Source: Jimgerdemannia flammicorona
Lineage: Eukaryota; Mucoromycota; Endogonomycetes; Endogonales; Endogonaceae
Direction of reading: 5' to 3'
NCBI GenBank assembly: GCA_003990745.1
Contig: RBNI01006909.1
Location: 1-10,857 of the forward strand
Length of the DNA: 10,857 bases
In this document: piece by piece, positions 1-8,448 of the stretch
Layout: each line of letters begins with the position of its first letter
Position numbering within the stretch: position 1 is the first letter of the stretch
Translations under genes and position numbers: made by a program
The notes under the pieces: generated by a model
Seen by the model: the letters and a program-made list of their open reading frames with translations, nothing else
Databases searched by the model: none
What the model was told of the DNA's origin: nothing

Positions 1-2074
1 CCCTCTCTCAATAAAAGACCACTATGCCATTCACTATCACCACCTGTCCACCACTCTGTTTACAGATTCCTTCTATCAGATGGCAATGTTGCCCACCCTG
101 GGGACCCCAACCAACCCACCACCCTGTCAGCAAATTATCCACCAACCCCTCTCATCTTAACAACTTCTCCTGAACACCCATCCTCTATCCCTCCTCAAAT
201 ACAAAGAGCCAATGTCTAGCCAGTCCTATCTATATAGCTAAAACCCACCCTATAGTGAGCCATCCATTTCCCACACCACTCACTAGCCTAGATTTCAAAT
301 CCTCCCAGTACTCTCACTCCCCATCTGGCCTCCTCTCTACACCTAGTTGATCTCCTACCACTATCCAAAAGTCCCCCAGAACCTCACATTCTTCCAGCCA
401 ATGTTCTGGTGTCTGTACAAATCTCCCAACTTACCCCACATTGTAATACTCCTTACAATCTAATCAGCCATCATCCACCAGATGACCAGCACAGAAATTC
501 AATATGATATTCCTCTGTAGTATCCTCTACCATACTATCTAGAACTTGGGAGGAAGCCATCTCTGCACCTCAGCACTCCATGACCAGACTCCTGCCCAGT
601 CCCACTCCTCACCAATCCTTACTGCCTGCCAACTACCTGGCCAAATATTCTGACCAAGACCCTGCTGACATTCTACTCTATCACTAATATCAAACTCAGT
701 AAGTGGAATACACCCCAGAAGCAGTCTGTCTCATCTCTACATAGCTGGTCCCCACAGTATCTCTCTCTCATTGCTCCTCCAGTGCAGGCCAATGTAGTGT
801 ACTCCATCCACCACCCTCTATCAGAAGCCCTTATACCACAGCTATTGGCTTCCACCCAGGTCCACCAGAGATAGCAAATCTCCTGATGATCCCTGAGGGG
901 AGAATCTCATCTCCCACACCTTCTGCATCAGTGGCACCCAACCCCCTCTCTGCAGTTTAATAGTTCTTTTCAACCACCAAGCTTATAGGCAGTATAGTCT
1001 CTTAGGAAAATCCACAAGGCCTAGTCCTCTTCTAGTCACTGGTGTTGCAAGAGTATCCCAACTGATCTGAGACCTCCTCTCTGCCCAAATCCAATCTCTA
1101 GCCAGTTTCATCAGTCTCTTCACCACCTAAGCTGGAAAGTCTAAGTGATAGGCCACATACCATAGCTTGGAGAATCAGTAGATATTCAGATTTGACACCT
1201 GACCTATTAGGGAGATGTGGTATCCTCTCCAACCTCTAAGAGCCTCCCCCCACATAGCTACCTTCCTCTCTTATTACACTTATAGCAAGACAGATCTATA
1301 TACAGAAAAGAAAATGCCCAGATATCACACCACCTCTTCTGTGGAGACAATTGTTCTAATGATGTCCCCTCCCACTAGCCTATTCCTCAATACCATTGTC
1401 TCATACTTATGCCAGTTGAGTTTTGCCTCAGAGTATGCCTCATATCATTTCACTATCTCCTTAAGTACCTCAATATCTGCTACTGAGTTAAGTCTAACTA
1501 CTATATCATCTGCAAAAACTCCTACCTTCTATACCATATCATATATAGAGAGCTCTGCCACCTTCTGTAATATTCTATCTATTAAAGGTTCCAATAAAAG
1601 AGTATAAAGAATAGGAGACAACAGGTCTCTCTGAGGAACTCCTCTCTCCAAGAGAAATACCAGACCCCAGTGACCATTACACATCAGTGCAGCCCTACTG
1701 CCCTCCAATAGATTCAACATAGAAGCTTGAAATCATGGAGGAACACCAATTCTATCCAGCATCTTGCCCAACCATACCTGCCAAACATAGTCATAGGCCT
1801 TCTTCTGATTCAAAAAGACCAGTCTTTCATTCAGTCCATAAGCCTATACCCCTTCAATGATGCCATGCACCCAGGCAGTCCTATCTCTGATAAGTCTACC
1901 TTCAACAAAGCCCTGCTGCTCCTTACTCAGTATCTGTTGGGCAACCTTCTGTAGTCTTGCAACAATCATCTTAGTCACTATCTTCCTGTCTATATCCAGA
2001 AGTATGATCAGTCTCCAGTTCTTCCAGTTCTCTCTCCTTCCCTTGTCTTTGTACAATAAGGTCACCAGCCCTAA
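1..2074 (-). pseudogene. LINE (non-LTR retrotransposon) ORF2 remnant: RT core plus C-terminal zinc finger, 5'-truncated
   Basis: One minus-strand frame can be followed from 2074 down to about 180. It begins inside the RT fingers (GLVTLLYKDKG, KNWRLIILL) and continues with EQQGFVEGRLIRD, a motif A-like LNQKKAYD (first Asp apparently changed to Asn), and LERGVPQRDLLSPILYTLL (family form RGVRQGDPLSP). The catalytic box FADD lies at 1516-1505, followed by EAKLNWHKYETMVL and a thumb/connection segment with SKLWYVA. Near 420-365, QTPEHWLEECEVLGDFW resembles the zf-RVT zinc finger at the end of many LINE ORF2 proteins, and AI-stop-IGLARHWLFVF near 230-190 matches the usual segment after it. About 15-20 in-frame stops break it, for example TAG at 1846-1844, TGA at 1734-1732 and TAG at 1531-1529. 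Several sit where Arg or Trp is expected. The endonuclease and RT N-terminus are missing because the Gypsy element inserted at 2074/2075. In 1-180 I see only weak continuation. Confidence 0.85.
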
Positions 2075-2853
2075 TGTAATAACTCTCACTTCTACCCCTC
2101 TCTTATCCTTTGAATAATTAGGGAAGTGGACTATTACTTAGAGACTTAGTACACAATGTGTACCAAGAAGCCTTCAGTTTGAGGAAGTGCTCGCTTAAAG
2201 TAGTTTGTAGTGGCAGTGCCTTCTGTTTCAAAGGTCTTTCTCTTGTGCCCTATTTCGAGGGTCTTGTTCTTTGCTGTGCACAGACTGGATTCATCTTGGA
2301 ATTCAGATTCAATGGGTTTACTTAAGTCTTTGGGGATTTATATATTGGTCTCAGTTCTGATAGAAGTTAGCTAGGCTTCTGGAGTTTAGTCAGAAACACT
2401 AGAGTCACTTAGGTGTCATTACTAAGACTCAGGGGAATGTGTGTGTGGGGGGGGACTTAATTCTTGTATCAAGGACTGAACTAAAACTGCTTTATTTCGG
2501 ATAGAAACTGGGGGGTATTTATACAAGTTGGTCTGTGATTTCTGACTAAGTATAAGTGACTAATTTGGTAACTATAATGAGATTTGTGATTGTGACCTTT
2601 GTCAGGTGGTTTGTTGGCAAAAACATCTTTGTGATCAGGACCTCAATTACTAGGCAATGATCAGCAGCTGTGGCAAATGTTGCTGCAGTGCCAATTGTTA
2701 GGGATAAGCTGGATATCATTTTCCACATCATTTCATTTGTTCATCACTTGCTATTCATATGTCATGCTTGATCATATGATGATATCATCACTGGGTCACA
2801 TGATTGCTCATCTCATCATGTCCTATCTATTCATACTCTTTTGTTCTATTACA
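2075..2853 (-). repeat. 3' LTR, complete, 779 bp
   Basis: The left edge is fixed by the repeat shared with the right LTR, which starts TGTAATAACTC at 2075 and at 10426. The right edge is fixed by the inverted terminus TATTACA ending at 2853, directly followed by the polypurine-tract complement. The 7-bp ends TGTAATA and TATTACA are perfect inverted repeats of the TG...CA type. In element orientation U3 runs 2853 to about 2490, followed by R and U5 down to 2075. U3 has a cluster of short palindromes at 2771-2790. Only 2075-2262 (U5 side) has a partner in the window. Three CpGs remain in 779 bp. Confidence 0.92.
2491..2523 (-). promoter_or_regulatory. LTR core promoter (TATA box) and poly(A) signal
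   Basis: On the minus strand TATAAATA reads 2523-2516, followed 19 nt later by AATAAA at 2496-2491. A TATA box about 330 bp into the LTR, with a poly(A) hexamer just beyond it, is what the U3/R boundary of a Gypsy LTR should look like. Transcription would be expected to start around 2490. The equivalent position in the right LTR lies in the part that is missing, so this promoter survives only in the 3' copy, where it would drive transcription out into the LINE remnant. Confidence 0.6.
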
Positions 2854-2866
2854 TCCTTCTCTCCTT
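2854..2866 (-). promoter_or_regulatory. Polypurine tract (plus-strand DNA primer)
   Basis: The minus strand reads AAGGAGAGAAGGA, 13 purines immediately before the first base of the 3' LTR. This is the standard position and composition of the RNase H-resistant primer for plus-strand synthesis. It independently confirms the LTR boundary at 2853/2854 and the minus-strand orientation. Confidence 0.88.
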
Positions 2867-2888
2867 AGAAATCAATGTCCTTGTTGAT

Positions 2889-3694
2889 TCAGAAATTGAG
2901 AACCAGGAGAGAGAAAGGTGGTGAATCCTCCTCAGGGTTGTTGGCATCTTCTTCAGTAGTAGGGGAGGTGATAGTTGTTGATGGCTCACTGTCCAGAGTG
3001 GAGAAGTCAATGAGGTCTGCAAATGGTTCTTGCATAATGATGGATACTGGTATAGGGGTTCTCCATCTGATATGGTTGGAGCCATCCAAGTAGGATTCTT
3101 GATCCTCATGCCTGGGAATATCCATTCGGATAGGTAGTCCTTCAAAAAGGTCAGAGAGGCCTTGGAGCCATTGGTCTGGGTTGTCATTTAGGAGAGAGCT
3201 CCAGTAGGGTTCGCAGTCAGTGAACTTGAGGGTGATCCAGGAGTTAGCTTCTTGGGCTACCTTGATCTCTAGCTCATCAACCTCAAAGAAGGAGAGGTTC
3301 TGAAAGTCCTTCAGTTGGACATAGTTGAGGTTGGGAATTGCAAAGAGTGCATAGCACATAATTTGATGGACCTTCTTGACAAGTCTTTGCTCACTCCTGT
3401 CCAGGTAGGTCTAATCAGAGACTTGGTCCATGGGCAGGTCCTTTGCCTGTTGGAGGAGTTGATGGCCAATCTCATATTCATGCCAGATCTCTAGGTGGCT
3501 GGTGGTAAGGTAGGCTCTTTTGATAACTTCATAGCAGTTGAGGACATAATATCCTAGGTCCTGGCTGGAGAGGTCAAGGGCCTCTGAGCAGTGATTCCTT
3601 CCTTGGATAGCAACCTGGATGTGTCCAAGAGGTGGTCAACCTGGCTTGAGAGGGGCCGGCTACAGCAGGCAGTTTGGCAGTAGGTAGTGGGCAT
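2889..3694 (-). pseudogene. ORF3: unrecognised sense-strand ORF between chromodomain and 3' LTR
   Basis: I do not recognise this protein. An ATG at 3694-3692 in good context (AAGAATGCC) opens MPTTYCQTACCSRPLSSQVD and stays open to 3554. From about 3600 the coding signal passes to the adjacent frame, which begins near NHCSEALDLSSQDLGYYVLN and runs to TGA at 2891-2889, broken by one TAG at 3413-3411. A 1-nt indel near 3600 would join the two parts into about 265 residues; a small intron is less likely. The N-terminal two thirds look helical and globular (EIWHEYEIGHQLLQQAKDL; LVKKVHQIMCYALFAIPNL). The C-terminal 50 residues are acidic and Ser/Thr/Pro-rich (STTITSPTTEEDANNPEEDS). I see no signal peptide, transmembrane stretch or known catalytic motif, which argues against an envelope protein. 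It ends 22 bp before the polypurine tract, so it belongs to the element. TATAAATA lies 64 bp upstream of the ATG. Confidence 0.6.
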
Positions 3695-3766
3695 TCTTGT
3701 CTTGTCTTTTCTTTGTGAGAGGAGGGAGATGAGAGTTGTGGGATATTCTTGCCTTGGGTATTTATA
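3695..3766 (-). promoter_or_regulatory. Putative internal promoter and leader of ORF3
   Basis: The minus strand has TATAAATA at 3766-3759, then a pyrimidine-rich stretch (ACTCTCATCTCCCTCCTCTC) and a purine-rich leader (CACAAAGAAAAGACAAGACA) running into the ORF3 ATG at 3694. The order TATA, CT-rich block, A-rich leader, ATG is typical of fungal RNA polymerase II promoters. The 12-mer GTATAAATACCC here also occurs at the LTR TATA box, so an LTR-derived origin is possible. Promoter activity is an inference. Confidence 0.45.
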
Positions 3767-4350
3767 CTTATTCACCTCTTCTGGTGTAACCTTCCTTTGG
3801 TCACACTTCCTGGCAAAATGTGTGACCTGTGCTGTAAGTAGGGCATGTGCTGGTTATATGAGAGAATCCTGATTTCAAAGATATTGTCACTTGTAGTTGT
3901 GGTTACACAGAGTTAACAGGTCTTGGTCCTCTTTTTTTTTTGTCTGGTTGGTGCATTTGCGAGGACTGGCCATCCTTGTCTAGGGCGAGGGCTTCCATTA
4001 TTGCAGCTGGAGGTTCAAACCTCTTGGAAATAGACTTTTCTTGTAATCCAAGGCAATTCCTAGTAATAATATCTATCACATGGATGGACTTAGACTGGTT
4101 TCGACATTGTCAGCTTTCCTAAGTTCCATATGAAGCATCCATCATCATCCAGTGGAGATGATACAGATAGCATGAAATGGAGTTGTTCAAATATGTTTTG
4201 CTGTACTGTACTGTACTAGATTGTTCTTTTGCTTGGGTATCTTCTTGTTGGTTATCCATAGTATTCCTTTTGCTACAATATTCAGTATTATATATTTCCA
4301 GATAAAATATGTAGTATCCTTCTTCTCACTATGTACTCTAATACCTAGAG
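3767..4350. other. Spacer between chromodomain and ORF3, no coding signal
   Basis: In this stretch of about 580 bp every frame on both strands is broken and I recognise no protein motif. It holds an A10 run on the minus strand (T10 at 3932-3941 on plus), a CTGTA pentanucleotide tandem of about three units at 4201-4217, and AT-rich sequence at 4260-4320. It could be the 5' regulatory region carried along with ORF3, or residue of a further lost insertion. Confidence 0.5.
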
Positions 4351-4770
4351 CTATAGTTCCTTCCTTTGCTGGGGGGTGAGTGTTTCCATGTAGTCCTGGA
4401 GGGCTTTGCATGCATTCTTCAGGGCTTCTTCTTTTTCCCAGGTGGTGTCATGGGTGGGGTAACCCTTCCACTTGATCAGGAAAAACTGCTTGACTGTTTT
4501 GGGATATTTGCAGACCTTGTGGTCAAGTACTTCCTCAATTTCAAATTCCTCATAATGGTTGATCCTAATTGGGGGTAGTGGTGGAACTGTACACTCAGGG
4601 AATGGGTTCTCATGGTAGTCCACCAATTGGCTGATATGGAATACTGGGTGTACTCAGATATTGTAGGGAAGTTGCAACTTGTAGTTGACTTCACTGATTT
4701 TTTCCATGATCTTGTATGGTCCAATTCTTCTAGCATGGAGTTTCTTGGCTGGTTGTTGTGTTAGGGTGTC
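4351..4770 (-). pseudogene. Integrase C-terminal GPY/F module and chromodomain
   Basis: KKLHARRIGPYKIMEKISEV followed by NYKLQLP and VHPVFHISQL is the GPY/F module. The chromodomain follows: EEFEIEEVLDHKV, FFLIKWKGYPTHDTTWEKEE, and the helix NACKALQDY (about 4551-4396). Cage candidates are Phe in EFEIEE, Trp and Tyr in KWKGY. In chromoviruses this module tethers the integrase to methylated histone H3 and directs insertion into heterochromatin, consistent with insertion into another dead element. A stop at 4656-4654 replaces the Arg expected before VHPVFH. TAG at 4353-4351 is the apparent natural end. Confidence 0.93.
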
Positions 4771-4830
4771 TGGGTGGAGGTAATCTGTTCTAAGCATGAC
4801 TATGTCACCAATATTATAGGAGGCTTCTCT

Positions 4831-5745
4831 TCACTTCAAGTTCACATACTTGGTCTGGTAGTCTTGTACTTCTATGAGAGCATCTCTTGTCATTTGGGTA
4901 AGGTCAGAAATAGTCTTGGCCAAATCTTGGGCTGCTGGGACTGCTGATTTCACAGTAGTACTTGGGGTCCTTGGGTGTTGACCATAGTTCAGAAAGAATG
5001 GGGTCTTCTTCATGGAGGTTTGCTGACTGTTGTTGTAGGCAAACTCGGCATGGGCTAGGTACTTGTCCCAGTCATTTTGCTTGTAACAGCAGAAGATGCT
5101 AAGCATCTGTTTGAGAGTCCTATTGGTTCACTCAGTTTGACCATCAGTCTGGGGGTGGTAGGCAGTAGAGAACTTCAGCTTGGTTCCATGGAGGGAGAAG
5201 AATGCCTTCCAGAAGTTGCTTGTGAACTTGGCATCTTGGTCAGATACAATGGTGCTAGGCATACCATATAGCCTGAATACTTAATTGAGGAAAATCTCAG
5301 CAATCTCTGGTGCTGTAGTAGTGGTCTTGGTGGGTGCAAAATGGGCTTGTTTACTTAGACAGTCCATGAATACCACAATGGCATCCCATCCTGCCTTGGT
5401 CTTGGGGAGTTGGACAATGAAGTCCATTGCAATCTGATCCCAGTTGTGACTCAGGATTGGCAAGGGTTGCAGGAGTCCTGCTGGAAACTTGTTATCACTT
5501 TTGAACCTTTGGCACATCTCACATAAGGCCACAAAGTCTTTGATGTCCTTGGTCATCTTTGGCCAGTAGAACTCTCTTGAGAGGAGGTTGTAGGTCTTTT
5601 CAAAACCAAAGTGTCCTGCTGCAGGAGTATCATGGAGTTCCTGCATGATCTTGAGTCGCAGAGTATCATTATTGGGTACAACCACTCTATCATAGTCCCT
5701 GTAGATAAGTCCATCACAGTAAGTAAATCTCTTGGCCATTTGCCT
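4831..5745 (-). pseudogene. Integrase domain of pol (HHCC zinc site and DD35E core)
   Basis: The N-terminal zinc site is HDTPAAGH...CEMCQRFK, with His codons at 5634-5632 and 5613-5611 and Cys codons at 5523-5521 and 5514-5512. The catalytic core has Asp in AMDFIVQLP (5424-5422), Asp in VSDQDAKF (5241-5239) and Glu in DGQTE (5133-5131). The last two are separated by 35 residues, the exact D,D35E spacing. HPQTDGQTE and the NNSQQTSMKKTPFFLNYGQHP region are standard for Gypsy integrases. Stops at 5283-5281, 5130-5128 and 4833-4831 interrupt it; the second directly follows the catalytic Glu, where the family has Arg. Confidence 0.95.
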
Positions 5746-5889
5746 CATTGGTTCTAGGACCTCGGTCTCTGGGTCTTGGCAGAATTGAAGGAATTTCGTC
5801 AGAGGACTGTCTTGCTGGTAGCCATCCTTGATCATCTGGGTGAGGTCTCCAATTACCTCGACCATGAAGACAAGTTCATCTTCCATGTA

Positions 5890-6342
5890 CCTGGAGAAAC
5901 CATCAGCCACATAGTTGGTTTTGCCTGAGATATACTTGATTTCCATATCAAAGTTGGTAATGATTTCTATCTAGTGAGCTTGTCTGTGGGTCAGCATGGG
6001 CTGTGTATGAATATACCACAGGGCATAGTAATCAGTATAGGCTATAAATGGCTGTCCTAGGAGGAAATGGCACCATTCCTGAAGTGCAGTAACAATGGCC
6101 AGGAGTTCCTTCTCATGGGTGGTATACTAGGTCTCAGCTGGCTTGAGCTTTTGAGAAAGATAGGCCACTGGGTGGTCTTCTTGGCTAAGTACTGCCCCAA
6201 TAGTAATGTCAGAGACATCTGTGATCAGAGTGAATGGTCTGGTAGGGTCAGGTGCAATTAGCACTGGGGCCTTGGTGAGGAGTCTCTTGAGATGGTCCAT
6301 AGTCAGGGTGCATTTGGGGGTCCATTCAGCTTTGATGTTCAC
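5890..6342 (-). pseudogene. RNase H domain of pol
   Basis: The segment reads KAPVLIAPDPTRPFTLITDV then SDITIGAVLSQ (first catalytic Asp codon 6219-6217), HPVAYLSQKLKPAE, stop (6129-6127), YTTHEKELLAIVTALQEW with the catalytic Glu, QPFIAYTDYYAL with the third acidic residue, and YISGKTNYVADGFSR with the last Asp. A TAG at 5973-5971 replaces the Trp of RQARW-type sequences. The four acidic residues of the DEDD site are all present. The domain degrades the RNA strand of the RNA-DNA hybrid and leaves the polypurine tract as primer. Confidence 0.92.
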
Positions 6343-6390
6343 TCCTTTGCAGGCCAGGCTGGTTAATGGAGCTGCAATAGCAGAGTATTC

Positions 6391-7185
6391 TTAGATAAAC
6401 CTTTGGTAATAACTGGCAATACCCAGAAAGTGCTGGAGTAGCTTGAGGGTAGTAGAGATAGGAATATCCTTGAGGGCTGATACTTTTTGAGAGTCTACAT
6501 TGATACCTTCAGCAGAGATGATGTGTCCTAGATACTCAATCTGATCTTGATAAAACTTGCACTTGCTCATCTTGGCATAGAGCTGGTGTTCTCGCAGAAG
6601 AGTCAGTACTTGTCTGAGGTGGGTGTAGTATAGCTCTACTGTCTCACTGTAGATTAGTATATCATCAATATACATAAGGACACAGATGTTGAGGAGTGGT
6701 CCAAAGATGTCATTCATCAGATACTGGAATGTTGCTGGTACATTGGTCAATCCAAAAGGTATGACTTGGAACTGGTAGTGTCCAAACTGTGTTCGGAAAG
6801 CTGTCTTCTCAATATCCTTCTCATCAATGAGAATATGGTGGTAGCCATTTCACAAGTCCAGTAGAGAAAAGGTCTTGGCCTTGAAGATTTGGTGTAGCAA
6901 CTCATCAATCCTAGGTAAGGTATACCAGTTCTTGATAGTGATCTTATTGAGGGCTCTGTAGTCAATACACATTCACAGAGAGCCATCCTTCTTCTTGACA
7001 AATAGAATAGGGGCTCCAAATGGAGAGCAGCTGGATTCAATGTATCTTTGGGCCAGTAGTTTGGTCAATTCATCCTTGAGGGTCTTGAGCTCAGATTGGG
7101 CCAGTTGGTAGATACTCTTGTATGAGAGTTCAGATCCTAGAATAAGATCAATTCCATGTTGGATTTGGTGCTTGGGTGGAAGTCC
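6391..7185 (-). pseudogene. Reverse transcriptase domain of pol
   Basis: The domain starts with the Gypsy entry motif GLPPKHQIQHGIDLILGS and a YQLAQSELKTLKDEL segment, then ESSCSPFGAPILFVKKKDGS, stop, MCIDYRALN. Motif A is FSLLDL-stop-NGYHHI, with the Asp kept and the expected Arg of DLRxGYH now TGA at 6852-6850. Then come FRTQFGHYQFQVIPFGLTN and the catalytic YIDD at 6672-6661, followed by LIYSETVELYYTHLRQVL and CKFYQDQIEYLGHIIS. The final YYQRFI-stop-EYS (TAA 6393-6391) marks the passage to RNase H. All three catalytic aspartates are present, so only the stops (6975, 6852, 6393) and scattered missense changes inactivate it. Confidence 0.95.
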
Positions 7186-7374
7186 TTGGGGGTCTTAGAA
7201 TACATCTTAGAATTCTTCAAACAGTTCTTGAGCTTCTGTTGGAATTGGGCTACTTGTAGCTTCAGTGACTTCTTGTACTATACAGATGAAGTAGGTGTTT
7301 CCCTTTTTTCAAGAGAGTCTCTTTATTTGAATGGCAGAAATGATTTTGATTTCTTGGTTGTTGGTACCTTCCTG

Positions 7375-8010
7375 GGGTGTCAGGGTGATCTTTCTGCCTT
7401 TGTGGGTCAGGTTAACCTTGTTGGTTCTCCAGTTGATGTCTGGGTTGTACTGGGTCAACCAGGCTTTTCCTAAGATAATATCTTATCCTGGGAGGTCTAT
7501 AATGCTGAAGTCCAACTTCTCTTGATATTTGCCAATCTTGAGTAAAAGATCTTCACAGATCTGGGTCAATGGTGCAGTTTTTTTATCACCAAAGATAACA
7601 CTTCTTTTCTCAGTGGCTGGTCTGCTTTAGGCTCCAATCCTCTTAGCAGTCTTGGTGCTGATGTAGTTTCCAGTAGCACCACTATCAAGCAAGACATTGA
7701 TATTCTGTCTGTGGACTTGGTCTGTGAACTTGATGCAACTGTCCTCCTTCTTGATGGTGTTGAGCTCTTCATCTTCATTGTTGTCCCAATTGCTGTCAGT
7801 CTCCTTGAAGTCAGTTTCTTTCCATCCTTCATAAGGAGGGTTGTCTGATTTGGGTTTCTCAGTCTGTTGAGCCTGGCATTTCTCAGATTGAATCTTGAAA
7901 ACTTTGGAGAGGCATGCATGGCATTCACCAACATATTCCATGCAGTACATTTGAATAGAATGAGGGCATTGTCCACATGGTGCATAACCATCTGCAATTC
8001 TCTTATACCA
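7375..8010 (-). pseudogene. Cys-rich segment followed by aspartic protease domain of pol
   Basis: After the dUTPase, the segment 7977-7912 reads CGQCPHSIQMYC then MEYVGECHAC, a C-x2-C-x7-C-x6-C-x2-C cluster with an extra His, followed by an acidic linker (NWDNNEDEELNT). It looks metal-binding but is not the CCHC knuckle of gag; I do not recognise it as a named domain. The retropepsin-like protease follows, with catalytic LLDSGATGNYIS (Asp codon 7686-7684) and the second conserved strand DIILGKAWL, then NPDINW (7480-7430), close to the Gypsy consensus ILGxxWLxxxxPxIDW. Stops at 7629-7627 and 7485-7483 interrupt it. The protease would cleave the Gag-Pol polyprotein as a homodimer. Confidence 0.85.
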
Positions 8011-8058
8011 GTTTTCATCATCTTCCTTTATGGCAGTGACCTTTTGACTGGGAGATTT

Positions 8059-8448
8059 GTTGGTAGATCCAAACTCTTTCTTGCCACGGTCTGTCTGGGA
8101 TAGTTCGGGGACTTCTTCAATGATGAGATCTTAACAGATTTCTTCAATGATTGCTTGGGCAATCCTTTGGCCTATTTTGACTTCAAATAATATATCTCCA
8201 AAATTTTGCAAGATGACGCAGATTTCACCAGTAAATCCTTAGTCAACTACTCCTCCTCCTAGTTCAATGTTGAACTCTTTAGCTAGGCTGCTTTGCTCAG
8301 TAAGATGGATGTATGTATCTTTGGGGGCTTGCATTGCAATTCCTGTTCGCACTGTAGCATTGGTACTTAGTAGAATAGTGAGGTCTTGGCTGCTGTAGAG
8401 GTCATATCCAGCATCAGTTGGGTGGGCCTTAGTGGGGATGGTAGCCTT
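8059..8448 (-). pseudogene. dUTPase domain within pol (dUTP pyrophosphatase)
   Basis: About 130 residues in the pol frame show all five motifs of trimeric dUTPases in order. Motif 1 is DAGYDLYS (8415-8392) after KATIPTKAHPT. Motif 2 is EQSSLA (8298-8281; family RSS/RSG, so the key Arg is now Gln, as expected from CGA to CAA). Motif 3 is GGGVVD-stop-GFTGEI, with the catalytic Asp at 8244-8242. Motif 4 is GQRIAQAI (8172-8149). Motif 5 is RGKKEFGST (8088-8062; family RGxxGFGST), with the uracil-stacking Phe kept. Stops lie at 8241-8239 and 8133-8131. The enzyme hydrolyses dUTP to dUMP and pyrophosphate, lowering uracil incorporation during reverse transcription. Its place between the gag zinc knuckle and protease resembles the betaretrovirus arrangement. 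Identification is firm; activity is lost in this copy. Confidence 0.92.

Noticed and set aside
1215..1607. Plus-strand open frame of 130 codons
   Set aside because: It lies antisense to the LINE RT, including the FADD box at 1516-1505; its composition is the low-complexity mirror of that frame.
2447..2454. G8 run with the preceding GT repeat in the LTR as a special structure
   Set aside because: It is a short homopolymer next to a (GT)n tract; there are not enough G-runs nearby to support a quadruplex claim.
2889..3694. ORF3 as an envelope gene
   Set aside because: The position fits, but there is no signal peptide, no hydrophobic membrane segment and no glycoprotein-like Cys pattern.
7156..7525. 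Plus-strand open frames in the protease region
   Set aside because: They are antisense to the pol frame, which carries clear protease motifs on the minus strand.
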